Positions 41,299 through 51,603 of a stretch of 64,000 nucleotides of DNA are shown piece by piece (within the stretch, counting starts at the first letter, position 1; the number at the start of each line of letters is the position of its first letter). The notes beneath the pieces are model-generated. The model was not told the DNA's origin. It did no database searches and was given only the letters and a program-made list of their open reading frames with translations. Origin of the DNA: Asparagopsis taxiformis (Eukaryota; Rhodophyta; Florideophyceae; Bonnemaisoniales; Bonnemaisoniaceae); the NCBI GenBank assembly GCA_030407315.1, contig JALQPE010002802.1, positions 1-64,000 on the forward strand. The letters are read 5' to 3'. The translations under genes were made by a program, and so were the position numbers.

Positions 41299-43208
41299 AA
41301 TTCCTGTTCCTCAGGTGGTTCCAGGTTCTGGGAGATAGCTCCCTGTTCGGTTGGAACATCTTGACTCGACGAGCGTTGTCTTCTTCCGGTGTTAGCCGTG
41401 TCACCCGCAGGGTTAAGCGGCTCAGCCGAAGTGGCTTCTTGGGATATTTCCATGCCGTGCTGCCGACTTCTTGCTTGTCGATGAGGGCGACTATTCTTCT
41501 TCGGGCTTGTTCCGGTTGGTTCCTTCTGGGTTGATCGGCGCAGCCGGGAGAACGTCTTGTTGACGTCTTGGGAAGCAGGTTCCTGCATTTTGTCAAGAGT
41601 TTCATCCTCGGGGAGGTCAAGTTGAGTGGAGATCGGCTGTGAAACAGCATTATCCTGACGATGAATATCGGCCTGGGCCCCCTCCTTAAAGACGGTTCGT
41701 CTCGGACCGATACTCGGTATGTCGGTTAAAGGTTCACCCTCAACCGCGGAACGGGATGACAAAGGCTTGGTTACAGGGTGACCTGGGGGTTGTTCGGTTG
41801 GAAGAGGTACGTGCTGCGGGCTTGATGCATCACGATGTAGGCACTCTTCCGCCATACTCGGCACCGTGTTGGCGGTTTGGTCGTCGGTTCCCACCGCAGG
41901 TGCGGATGCTCCGTTAGAAGTTAACCGTGAGTGCGGTGTTTCCTGTTCAGGTTGTGGCGCATACGTCACGAGGTCGTGGCTAACTTGTTCGACAAGTCCA
42001 TCCCGTTCTATGTGAACGGTTCGCCTACCGGCTTTCACGACCTTGAAAGGTCCTTGCGCTAGTGGCGTTAACTTGTTTCGTTCCCGTACCTCGGGGTTGT
42101 CAAGGTAGACGTAGTCGCCCTCCTGGAGGAGTTGTTTGGTCTTCCGGACTCCCCGGTCAAAGTCTCGCTTATAACGCGCTTGCGTGGCGTGTAGCCTTTG
42201 ACCGGCCTTCTCAATTGCTTGAGCAATCCGTTGCAGGAAGTCCTGTTTCAAGAAAGCGTCCGGTTTTTGCCGTGTTCTTGTCGAGTGATGAAGGGAATAA
42301 GGGGGTGGTGGTCTACTTAGGATAAGGTCAAAGGGTGTCGTCCCGGTCGTGCGATGCACGTGCGTATTGTACGCGTACGTCAACGCTGGTGCGTACACGT
42401 CCCAGTCATTCTGGTTTTCGTTTACGTAGTTGCGTAACATGTTCAACAACGTACGGTTATACCATTCCACCTGACTGTTGGTCTGTGGGTGGTAGGTCGT
42501 TGTGAACAAGTTCTTTGTTCCAAGTTGCAGGCAAACAGCCTGGAAAAGTTTGGAAGCAAACTGAGGTCCGTTATCGGAGAGCAACGTCCTAGGGGGACCG
42601 TACTTGAAAATCCAGTGGGTGCAGAAGGCGACAGCCACATGGTAAGCAGTGATACTGCGTAATGGTACAACCTGTGTAAGCTTCGTGAAGCGACAGGTAA
42701 TTATTAAGAGGTGAAGGTTACCCTTCTTTGTTTTAGGCAGAGGGCCTAGTAAGTCTATAGAGACTTCTTCCAGCGGTGCTGAAGCTGGGAATAGTTTCAA
42801 GGTATTAGCGTGTCTACGCAACTTGAGTCGGTTCCTGGCGCAAGCCTGACAACGTTCAACCGTAGCGGTGATATCCGCGGCCATGGCCGGCCAGTAGTAC
42901 GAGAGACGCATGGTCTCATACATACGGTTTTGTCCGGGGTGACCCGCGAGTACATCGTGATGACACATCTTCAACAGGCGGGGCCTGAGTGTTCTTGGTA
43001 CAACCACTTGGTGGGAATGGTCAAGGGGGGATTTACGTCGCAAGACACCTTTGTCATCTTCGAAGAAGACAGTGTCAGACTTCTGACTTGTCAATACTTG
43101 TTGACAAAAGTCATCAGAGCGTTGCTCCTCGATCCACTCGTTGAGTGTGATTGGTTCGGAACCTTCTGTCTGAGGATGTGTCGTCATGACAGCTTGGTTT
43201 TCCTCCAT
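41241..43208 (-). CDS. pol: Ty3/gypsy integrase
   Basis: 655 codons. The HHCC zinc finger is H-x-H (CHHDVLAGHPG) with CQAC. The catalytic D, D and E are in SIDLLGPLP, LLSDNGPQF and SQVEWYNRTL. A GPFKVVKAGRRTVHIE block is the GPF/Y-type module. A long Ser/Pro/Gln-rich tail follows before the chromodomain. The ATG at 43206-43208 shares its A with the stop of the upstream RT-RNase H frame (TGATG). The protein would join the cDNA ends to host DNA. Confidence 0.88.
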   Translation of the reverse strand: MEENQAVMTTHPQTEGSEPITLNEWIEEQRSDDFCQQVLTSQKSDTVFFEDDKGVLRRKSPLDHSHQVVVPRTLRPRLLKMCHHDVLAGHPGQNRMYETMRLSYYWPAMAADITATVERCQACARNRLKLRRHANTLKLFPASAPLEEVSIDLLGPLPKTKKGNLHLLIITCRFTKLTQVVPLRSITAYHVAVAFCTHWIFKYGPPRTLLSDNGPQFASKLFQAVCLQLGTKNLFTTTYHPQTNSQVEWYNRTLLNMLRNYVNENQNDWDVYAPALTYAYNTHVHRTTGTTPFDLILSRPPPPYSLHHSTRTRQKPDAFLKQDFLQRIAQAIEKAGQRLHATQARYKRDFDRGVRKTKQLLQEGDYVYLDNPEVRERNKLTPLAQGPFKVVKAGRRTVHIERDGLVEQVSHDLVTYAPQPEQETPHSRLTSNGASAPAVGTDDQTANTVPSMAEECLHRDASSPQHVPLPTEQPPGHPVTKPLSSRSAVEGEPLTDIPSIGPRRTVFKEGAQADIHRQDNAVSQPISTQLDLPEDETLDKMQEPASQDVNKTFSRLRRSTQKEPTGTSPKKNSRPHRQARSRQHGMEISQEATSAEPLNPAGDTANTGRRQRSSSQDVPTEQGAISQNLEPPEEQEFAIDDLTMSSTTIMRSGSS

Positions 43209-44275
43209 CAGGGGGTGTCAGCGGAAGTTCGCGCGATGAGTACATCAAAGAACCACGGGTTCATCTCTTCGGTAACAGGTATTTCCTGGTGAAGGTCATA
43301 CGCGAAGAGCGTGGGTATTTCGTCATCCACTGGATGGGGGTCTGCCCCTTCCGTTTCGACACGCGATAACGCGTCTGGTACCTGATGAACCCTGCCAGGA
43401 CGATAGACTATGGTGTAATCAAACTCCGACAGACGGAGTCGCCAACGACACAGGCGCCCTGACGGGTCTGTGATATTCATCAACCAACGCAACGCGTTAT
43501 GATCGGACCTCACAACGAACTTCGTTTGTTCAAGGTACGGCCTAATGGTAGTGACTGCCCATACTACGGCGAGACACTCGCGCTCCGTCGGAGAATATCC
43601 CCGTTCAGGTTTGGTCAAGGTCCGCGACCAATATCCTACAGGACGATAGTCGTCGTCATCCTGCTGTTGCAACAACGCACACCCTATCTGATACGCAGAG
43701 GCGTCTGTATCTACGATGTAGGGTTTACCCACCCTGGGCAAAGCCAGTATCGGTGGTTGCACCAGAGATTCTTTAAGTCTATCGAACGCGTGGCGTTGTT
43801 CCGCCGTTGGAGGACTTGAACCGAAGCTCGGTAGTTTGTCTTTGGTCAACATCGCGTTGAGGGGGTGGGAGATATCCGCATACCCTTTGACGAAACGGCG
43901 GAAGACACCGCAGCTCCCCAAGAAGGAACGCATTTGCGTGGGGGTGGTTGGAAAAGTTGCTTTCGCGATAGCATCCGTCGCAGTTTGGGCGACCGCCAGC
44001 TTACCTGGCATAACAACATGTCCGAGGTAGTCTACCTTTGCTTCGAAGAAGTGGCACTTGGCCAGCTTGAGGGTTACCCCTGCCGTCCTCAACAGTGTGA
44101 GTACCTGGTCCACTTGGTGGAGGTGTTCTTCCTCACTACGTGAGAAGACGATGACGTCATCAAGATAGATGAGGCATGTTTGCCAGCGTACGCTGCTTAA
44201 GATAATGTCAATCGCACGTTGGAACGTGGCTGGTGCATTCTTCAGCCCGAAGGGTAGTCGTTTAAACCGATACGT
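43208..44275 (-). pseudogene. pol: Ty3/gypsy reverse transcriptase-RNase H, 5' truncated
   Basis: The reading frame begins at the copia junction with RFKRLPFGLKNAPATFQ, then the catalytic IYLDDVIVFS, the RT thumb and connection, and a complete RNase H (VDTDASAYQIGCALLQQ, GYSPTERECLAVVWA, RSDHNALRWL). It ends near VPDALSR and a short linker with a stop at 43208-43210. Gag, protease and the first half of RT are missing, displaced by the copia array inserted at 44276. Confidence 0.88.
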
Positions 44276-44750
44276 TGTTGAATCACTGCGAATAGGCCTC
44301 GAAGGCCTAATTCCGTGAGAAAACTTTGACTCTCGATTTCTCTATGAAGGAGTGCTCTGAGCGCTCCGAAACCTATCTCATTGTATTCAGCGTCACCGAA
44401 TTAGTCGGGTAGCAACTTCTCCGGGGCTCTTACGACACTCCATTACGGAGTAACTAGCCTCAGAAGTTTTAATTTGTTTGTCATAATTCAAATTAGTAAT
44501 TAGAAATGCTAGGACGAGTTGAGGTCCTGGCACTGGGAAAAATGTTATGATATATGTACACGTGGCGATGGCATGATAGAAATCACACGTGTACCAGATT
44601 GGCAGGTGGTGATGGCAACGACAGACTGTCTGGACAAACCAAGAACAGGCTGTCCGACTCACCGTTGGCGCATCTCGCCAGTAGTAGAAATAATCTGGTG
44701 AGCTCGCAATTTTTAGTAAACACTGGTAAGCGACCATTTTGATTCTCACA
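44276..44750 (+). repeat. copia LTR 1
   Basis: 475 bp, TGTTGAATCACTG...GATTCTCACA. A palindromic AATAGGCCTCGAAGGCCTAATT lies near the start. ORFs inside (such as 44393-44749, minus) recur in every LTR and are not genes. Confidence 0.93.
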
Positions 44751-44770
44751 GGTTATGGGCCCAGCACGCT
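44751..44770 (+). other. primer-binding site of copia unit 1, half-tRNA(iMet) type
   Basis: GGTTATGGGCCCAGCACGCT directly follows the LTR and is the exact complement of the anticodon stem-loop region of the animal initiator tRNA-Met as I know it. The same 20 bases occur at 50773, 56774 and 62761. An ATG lies inside the site. Confidence 0.8.
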
Positions 44771-44978
44771 TTCGTGGTCGTTTCAATTTTATTTTGGCGC
44801 AGTGGTGAGTAATTTCGCCGGCGCGCGCGAACATATATTTCCAGCAGCCCTCGCTCCTCGTTCATTTTGCGTTACTCGGTACCCACGCTCTCCGCTCGTT
44901 GCGTGCTTCTCCTCTCGCTCGCTCGCTCGTATTGCCCATTCTTCCCGCGCGTTCTTACTCGTTTCTTTCTGCGCGTTG

Positions 44979-45096
44979 CACTCCGCCTCGCTCCCCGGCG
45001 GCCACTCCGCCTCGCTCCCCGGCGGCCACTCCGCCTCGCTCCCCGGCGGCCACTCCGCCTCGCTCCCCGGCGGCCACTCCGCCTCGCTCCCCGGCG
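44979..45096. repeat. 24-bp GC-rich VNTR in copia leader, five units
   Basis: The unit CACTCCGCCTCGCTCCCCGG plus CGGC repeats from 44979; the fifth copy is two bases short. The number differs among array members: scrambled forms at about 50999-51107 and 57000-57107, a single unit at 62988-63009. Confidence 0.9.
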
Positions 45097-45252
45097 CACT
45101 CCGGACAAAACTTTTCTGTCATCTTGACATCAATTGTCAACTATAACTGTCACATTGACACTGTGTCATCACTACAGGTGACATCCTGGCAGTTTGCGAC
45201 ATACTTGGAATATCTCAAGACACTTGAGGCAACTCAAAGAAAAAAGTAATAC

Positions 45253-45328
45253 GGCGTTCCGTTGGGGACTCGAACGCACGACCAATAATTCTTGGTCTGC
45301 ACAGTATTAACGACTGAGCAACTGGGCT
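45253..45328 (-). other. tRNA-like A/B-box sequence antisense in copia unit 1
   Basis: 76 nt on the minus strand. The A-box-like TTGCTCAGTCGTTAA and B-box CGTTCGAGTCC have tRNA spacing, with a GACCA...TGGTC stem in the anticodon-arm position. The T stem and acceptor stem do not pair, so it is not a normal tRNA gene. Repeated at 51257-51332, 57259-57334 and 63164-63239. Confidence 0.5.
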
Positions 45329-45599
45329 GTTTTTGCCCAACCTATTGGATCTACCGGCTGCTTCTATCTTGGCTCGTCTAAACCTTTCTCAACTCGGTTC
45401 TGCTCTTGTAAGTCAGCAACCTTGTCCTGATCGGTATAGCATTATAGCCTTCACTACACATCAACTAAAATACATTGGTTTTCGTCTCATCAACTCTATC
45501 AAAAGTACGTTAATACCTTTCATCTTTCGGTCATTTTCAAGGTTTAGACCTTAGTAAGATCGGTATAACTCCTAACCTTTCGCCTTTACTTCTCCTGCA

Positions 45600-46022
45600 G
45601 TGTCTAGCAGTGACGAAGAAGATCGTGTTCAGCCACGACTTGAAGAACCTCGTCCAAGGCTTCGCCGGGAAGGAGAATCTCTCCGCGATCGCGTCTTCCG
45701 GAAGGCTTATAGCATTGCTGAGAGGAGAGATAACAAGACGAAGTACGCTGCGCACAAGGACGCGAATCGCTCTAGGTGCAAAGATTGCAACGTTTATCTC
45801 AATTCTGCCGAGTCGAGGGTCGCTCATTACAACGGCGCAAGACATAAAAAGACAGTCGAACGTCTTAAAGAAGGAGGTCTAAAGGTTTGCCGACCGTGTG
45901 GAGTCATCGTCCGCACGAAAAGTGAATTCGACAACCACCTCCGCGGCCGTCGCCATCTAGGAATTGAGAAGGCACTCAAAATCTCCAAAGCTTCTAAAGC
46001 TTCTTCCTCCACTTCCGATTAG
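45600..46022 (+). CDS. copia ORF0: double U1-type C2H2 zinc-finger protein, unit 1
   Basis: 140 codons ending in TAG. An acidic start (SSSDEEDRVQPRLEEPRPRL) is followed by a basic helix, finger 1 (CKDCNVYLN...HYNGARHKK), finger 2 (CRPCGVIVR...HLRGRRH) and a Lys/Ser tail. Both fingers are C-x2-C-x12-H-x5-H, the spacing of U1C, matrin and JAZ fingers, many of which bind dsRNA or structured RNA. The first codon is GTG created by the CAG acceptor, and a stop lies upstream in frame, so translation must use a spliced or non-ATG start. It lies between leader and gag, where copia elements normally have no gene. Possible roles are RNA packaging, nuclear entry, or countering RNA silencing; all are speculation. 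Confidence 0.75.
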   Translation: MSSSDEEDRVQPRLEEPRPRLRREGESLRDRVFRKAYSIAERRDNKTKYAAHKDANRSRCKDCNVYLNSAESRVAHYNGARHKKTVERLKEGGLKVCRPCGVIVRTKSEFDNHLRGRRHLGIEKALKISKASKASSSTSD

Positions 46023-46205
46023 ATAATTTCGTTTCTATACTCTAGGAATCTAGCTGATTTCGCATCCATAAACCTTGTTCACTTGTTCTCCTTCTTTCTT
46101 CGCTCTTAGCTAGAAGTTTCTATCCTATAGACCCCAGCTTGGTCCTCGACGACTATCAGTCGTCTACTTGGGAAAGGTCGAACAGATAAAATATATTAAA
46201 GAGCG

Positions 46206-49200
46206 ATGGAGAGCAATACATCTGGGATCCGAATAGAGAAGCTGGACTACTCCAACTTCCATTCATGGAAACAAAAGATGGAACTCATCCTCGGTCATCG
46301 AGAGGTAGACGAAATGATTGACTCGGAACTTTGTCCTCCTCGCCCTACAGACCCAGAAGAGCTTTCGAAATGGCTACGGAAGGATAAAACTGCCCGAATG
46401 GCCATCGGAATCACGTTGTCCGACGAGATGCTCAAGAATGTTACACACACCACTACTGCTCTAGAAATGTGGCAAGAGATTTGTAACGTGCATCAAAGGC
46501 ATACATTGCTCAACAAACTAGCCGCGAGGCGGGACTTCTATACTGCTACGATGAGACCAGGTGAGCAAATGCTGGTTTATATCAACCGGGTTCGACAAAT
46601 GGCAACAGTATTGACCTCCATGGGTGTCAACATTGACGATAAAGAAATGGCCATGGCTGTTCTCAATGGACTTCCCTCGTCTTTCCAAACGCTTATTACT
46701 GCTCTTGATGCTATCGGGGATGAGGACCCCACCTTTACGTTCGACAAAGTACGCAGTCTCCTTCTCCAAGAGGAGCGTCGAGCTGCGATCCAGAAACCTC
46801 GAGGGTCGTCTTCGGATACAGCTGCTTTGGTTTCCACAAGTGGAAAGCCTTCTGGAAACATCAACAGGAAGAAATGTACCCACTGTGGGCGTACGAACCA
46901 TACAGAGCCGTATTTTGGCAGCAGAAGTATGGCCGACCTCCCCGCTCCCGCTCGAACAAACCTCGCACTTCTGCTCACATATCTCAACGAGAGTCGAACT
47001 TAACCTCTATGGCTGCCGTAGCGATGGACACTGAACAGAACAAAGATGATGAAGGAAAAGAGTATGTTTGTCTACTCTCATCATATTCTGAGTCGCTCAA
47101 GGAGATACACATCGCATCTACCTGGTACATCGACTCCGCAGCTACTTCTCATATGACGTTCGATCGAACAATGTTTGTTTCCTACAAGAAATTAAAACCT
47201 TTCAGTGTGACTCTAGGAGACAAATCAACTGCACTAGCTGTGGGATGTGGCGATGTTAAACTTTCAATCCTAGTAAACGGGAAAGAAAGAGTTTACCTAC
47301 TTAAAGATGTCCTTCATGTTCCGTCATTTATTTTTCCCTCATATCAGTGAGTACTCTCACTGCTCGTGGAATATCGGTACAGTTTACGAACAATGGAGTC
47401 ATCTTAACTAAAGACGGAGGCGCGATAGCCACCGGACACAAACGTAACGGACTCTATGCTATCGATCTCAATGTTCCTATTAAAGAAAGGGATATTGGAA
47501 TAGAATCTGCTTGTGTTGCTTCTCTGCAACTATGGCATGAACGATTAGGCCACTTCGACAAAAATGGAATATCTCGAATGGCACAAATCTCCGCGGTGAA
47601 TGGACTCAGAATCAAAAACGACTCATCCCCGAAAACCCATCTGTGTGAAGGGTGCGTTACCGGTAAAATGCCTCGTGTAGCGATCCCGAAATCTTCTCTG
47701 ACGAGAGCCTTTGAGATACTTGATTTAGTTCACACAGACCTAGCAGGGCCTATAGAACCACGCTCAAAAGGGGGAGCTCGATATTTCGTTACTTTCATTG
47801 ACGACAAGTCTCGTTGGCTCACTGTCTATCCGTTGCATCGGAAGTCTGATTGCTTCGATGCATTCCAGCGATTTCTGTGTTTGGCTGAAACACAAACAGG
47901 CGAGTACTTCGTCAATTACGCTCCGACGGAGGGGGAGAATATTTCTCCAATGAGTTCTGCTCTTTCCTTGAAATGAAAGGCATCAAACGGCAGACGACTT
48001 GTGCATACACTCCACAACAGAACGGCGTAGCAGAACGTATGAATCGAACTCTGAAGGATCACATTCGAACCATGCTTCATCACAACTCTACTCCATTGGA
48101 GTTCTGGGCAGAGGCACTCTCTTGTGCTGCCTACATTCGTAATCGAATTACTAGTCGTTCTCTTCCATCTGGAACGACTCCTTTTGAAATCTGGCACGGC
48201 CGAAAACCAAACATCGCGCACTTGCGCACGTTCGGCAGTAATTGCTGGTATAAAATTCCAGATAAACATCTACAAACGCTAGACTACCGTTCAGTCAAAG
48301 CGATAATGCTTGGGTACGCAGAAGCACAGAAAGCATACAAGTTATGGGACTTTACAAATGAGAAAATAGTAGTGTCTCGAGATGTGATCTTCGACGAGAC
48401 GAAATCGAAAACGGTGACTAAGGAGTCTGACTACACAGAATTTGACACTTTCTCTTATGAGACTTTTGAGAACCACACATCTGAGAACTCTCCAGGTTCT
48501 CGTACACAAAAGAACTCTCCTCCCTCTCCACCCTCAAGTCCCTCTACTGAACATATCACATCACAGCCACAATCTCCTCCACCCACATCTGCTTCAGGAC
48601 CTGACGTTTCCATTATGAATGCTCCTCGAAAATCTTCCCGTGCTCGAAAACCTCCGGGTGAATGGTGGAAAACCACTGCCATCGTTTCTGCTGCGGCTGA
48701 TTCCACTCCAGAACACCTCCTCACCTTCACTGAGGTGACCAAGGGGGAGGAGAAAGGTCTATGGATCGAAGCAATCCAATCCGAAATGGATTCTCTCCAT
48801 GCAAATCGCACTTGGATTCTGGTCCCCCGCAGTGAAGCTGTCAACCTTCTTTCTTCAAAATGGGTCTTCAAACGCAAAGATATCATCAACGACAACGGAG
48901 AGCACTCAATAAAGCATAAAGCTCGGCTCGTAACGCGAGGATTCGAGCAGAAATATGGCATTGACTATGCCGAAACATACGCACCTGTTGTCAAGTTCTG
49001 CACTCTACGCATGTTCTTCGCTCTGACTGTTCATCACGATCTTTTCTGCGATCAGATGGATGTGAAGACAGCCTTTCTCTATGGTGACCTCGAACAAGAA
49101 ATATACATGGAGCAGCCTGAGGGGTTGTGAGTCCAGCGTATCCCACCATGTCTGTAAACTTCAGAAAGCACTTTACGGTCTCAAACAGGCTCCAAGGCAG

Positions 49201-50277
49201 TGGCACGCTAAAATTGACGAGTTTCTCATATCTGAACTCACATTCCAGAGCTCCCCGTACGATCCATGCTTCTATGTTAGGAACAGTAAGGATTCTATGA
49301 TGATCATTGCACTTTACGTGGATGATTTGTTGCTGGCCTCTAGCAGCAGAGACTTACTTGGACGAATAAGGAAGAGTTCTGCAAACGCTTCGAGATGAAA
49401 GACTGTGGCAGAGCTCGAGTGTGCCTTGGACTAGAAATTATACGAGACCCTTCCAGAGGGCTGTTGCACTTGAATCAAACCCGATACGCCGAAAAGGTAT
49501 TGGAACGATTCGGAATGGAAAACTCCAGCCCTGTTACAACTCCAATGCACGCTCAGATCTCGATTGGGGATACCGAAACAGAGGCAATTGACTCCACACT
49601 CTACCGCAAAGCCATTGGAAGCCTAATGTATCTAGCTGTGGGAACTCGTCCTGACATCGCGTTTGCAGTCGGAAGACTTGCTCAGTTCGTCGAGACTCCA
49701 ACCAAATCTCTCTGGGTAGCTGTGAAGCGCGTTCTACGATATGTTTCAGGTACTAAAGGTTTTGGGGTACTTTACAAGGCCTCAGAGGATCTATCACCGG
49801 TAGGATTTAGCGACTCAGATTGGGGAGGCTGCACAATAAATCGGAAATCTACCAGCGGCTACGTCTTCATGATGGCTGGCGCAGCTGTGAGCTGGAAGTC
49901 TCGCAAGCAAAGCTGTGTAGCTCAGTCTTCCTCCGAGGCTGAATACATGGCCCTGAGTGCTGCTGTAAAGGAGGCTATTTGGCTCAGCAATATAGTTGGT
50001 TTCGGCAGCGGAACAGCTCCGCAGATCCGATTCTCATCAATGTCGATAACCAAGGCTCAATCAAGATGGCCAAGAATGACGCATCGGGAACTCGAACCAA
50101 ACATATCGACATCCAATATCATTTCGTCCGAGATTGTCTACTGAAGGAGATGTTTGCAATTGACTACTGCCCACATCTGAAATGATAGCCGACCTGCTGA
50201 CTAAGCCTCTGCAACGCGTTCAGTTCATGAAGCTCCGAGAACTTATGGGTGTGTCAGCACTGTCATCAATCGAGTAA
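46206..50277 (+). pseudogene. gag-pol: copia Gag-Pol, unit 1, several single-base frame breaks
   Basis: The ATG at 46206 begins a UBN2-type Gag (WKQKMELILGHREVDEM). Next come a CCHC knuckle (CTHCGRTNH...; the last Cys is lost through a two-base insertion near 46915), protease (WYIDSAATSH), the GAG-pre-integrase block (LWHERLGHFDKNG), integrase (HTDLAGP, FIDDKSRW, QQNGVAERMNRTL), RT (QMDVKTAFLYGDL, LYVDDLLLAS) and RNase H (SDSDWGGC, QSSSEAEYMALS, KHIDIQYHFVRD). Intact length would be about 1,356 codons, single-frame. Breaks near 47336, 47900, 49125, 49148, 49360, 50013 and 50173 are mostly single bases in homopolymers and are not shared with the other units. Confidence 0.88.
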
Positions 50278-50290
50278 GCCAAAGGGGGAG

Positions 50291-50772
50291 TGTTGAATCA
50301 CTGCGAATAGGCCTCGAATAGGCCTCGAATAATTCCGTGAGAAAACTTTGACTCTCGATTTCTCTATGAAGGAGTGCTCTGAGCGCTCCGAAACCTATCT
50401 CATTGTATTCAGCGTCACCGAATTAGTCGGGTAGCAACTTCTCCGGGGCTCTTACGACACTCCATTACGGAGTAACTAGCCTCAGAAGTTTTAATTTGTT
50501 TGTCATAATTCAAATTAGTAATTAGAAATGCTAGGACGAGTTGAGGTCCTGGCACTGGGAAAAATGTTATGATATATGTACACGTGGCGATGGCATGATA
50601 GAAATCACACGTGTACCAGATTGGCAGGTGGTGATGGCAACGACAGACTGTCTGGACAAACCAAGAACAGGCTGTCCGACTCACCGTTGGCGCATCTCGC
50701 CAGTAGTAGAAATAATCTGGTGAGCTCGCAATTTTTAGTAAACACTGGTAAGCGACCATTTTGATTCTCACA
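50291..50772 (+). repeat. copia LTR 2 (shared by units 1 and 2)
   Basis: 482 bp. It differs from LTR 1 mainly by a local duplication of AATAGGCCTCG near its start. It serves as 3' LTR of unit 1 and 5' LTR of unit 2. Confidence 0.93.
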
Positions 50773-51603
50773 GGTTATGGGCCCAGCACGCTTTCGTGGT
50801 CGTTTCAATTTTATTTTGGCGCAGTGGTGAGTAATTTCGCCGGCGCGCGCGAACATATATTTCCAGCAGCCCTCGCTCCTCGTTCATTTTGCGTTACTCG
50901 GTACCCACGCTCTCCGCTCGTTGCGTGCTTCTCCTCTCGCTCGCTCGCTCGTATTGCCCATTCTTCCCGCGCGTTCTTACTCGTTTCTTTCTGCGCGTTG
51001 CACTCCGCCTCGCTCCCCGCCCACTCCGCCTCGCTCCCCGGCGCCTCCGTCGCCCCCGGCGCACTCCGCCTCGCTCCCCGCCCTCGCCTCGCTCCCCGGC
51101 GCACTCCGGACAAAACTTTTCTGTCATCTTGACATCAATTGTCAACTATAACTGTCACATTGACACTGTGTCATCACTACAGGTGACATCCTGGCAGTTT
51201 GCGACATACTTGGAATATCTCAAGACACTTGAGGCAACTCAAAGAAAAAGTAATACGGCGTTCCGTTGGGGACTCGAACGCACGACCAATAATTCTTGGT
51301 CTGCACAGTATTAACGACTGAGCAACTGGGCTGTTTTTGCCCAACCTATTGGATCTACCGGCTGCTTCTATCTTGGCTCGTCTAAACCTTTCTCAACTCG
51401 GTTCTGCTCTTGTAAGTCAGCAACCTTGTCCTGATCGGTATAGCATTATAGCCTTCACTACACATCAACTAAAATACATTGGTTTTCGTCTCATCAACTC
51501 TATCAAAAGTACGTTAATACCTTTCATCTTTCGGTCATTTTCAAGGTTTAGACCTTAGTAAGATCGGTATAACTCCTAACCTTTCGCCTTTACTTCTCCT
51601 GCA
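50773..51603 (+). other. copia unit 2 leader: PBS, VNTR and antisense tRNA-like sequence
   Basis: Same order as unit 1: PBS at 50773-50792, donor GTGAGT near 50827, irregular CACTCCGCCTCGCTCCCC repeats (about 50999-51107), GACACTGTGTCATC, tRNA-like 51257-51332 (minus), and a CTGCAG acceptor ending at 51604. Confidence 0.75.

Larger units (their letters stand above)
44805..45600 (+). other. putative leader intron of copia unit 1
   Basis: Donor TG|GTGAGT at 44805; acceptor TTTACTTCTCCTGCAG ending at 45600, immediately before ORF0. Both ends are conserved in position in the diverged minus-strand copia. A second strong donor, CTT|GTAAGT, is near 45410. Joining exon 1 to ORF0 in the simplest way does not give an open frame, so the exact splice pattern or start codon is unresolved. 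Confidence 0.4.

Noticed and set aside
44519..44742. 60- and 62-codon ORFs repeated in each LTR
   Set aside because: LTR sequence; they recur with every LTR including the solo one and show no coding bias.
44739..45146. ORFs in the copia leader (both strands)
   Set aside because: They span PBS, splice donor and VNTR, differ in frame among units and have no plausible start. The Arg/Ala or Ser/Pro peptides come from the GC-rich repeat.
45253..45328. A functional tRNA gene
   Set aside because: A and B boxes fit, but T and acceptor stems do not pair, so it was kept only as a tRNA-like sequence.
48455..48961. 168-codon minus-strand ORF repeated in each copia unit
   Set aside because: Antisense shadow of the conserved RT region; no independent evidence of function.
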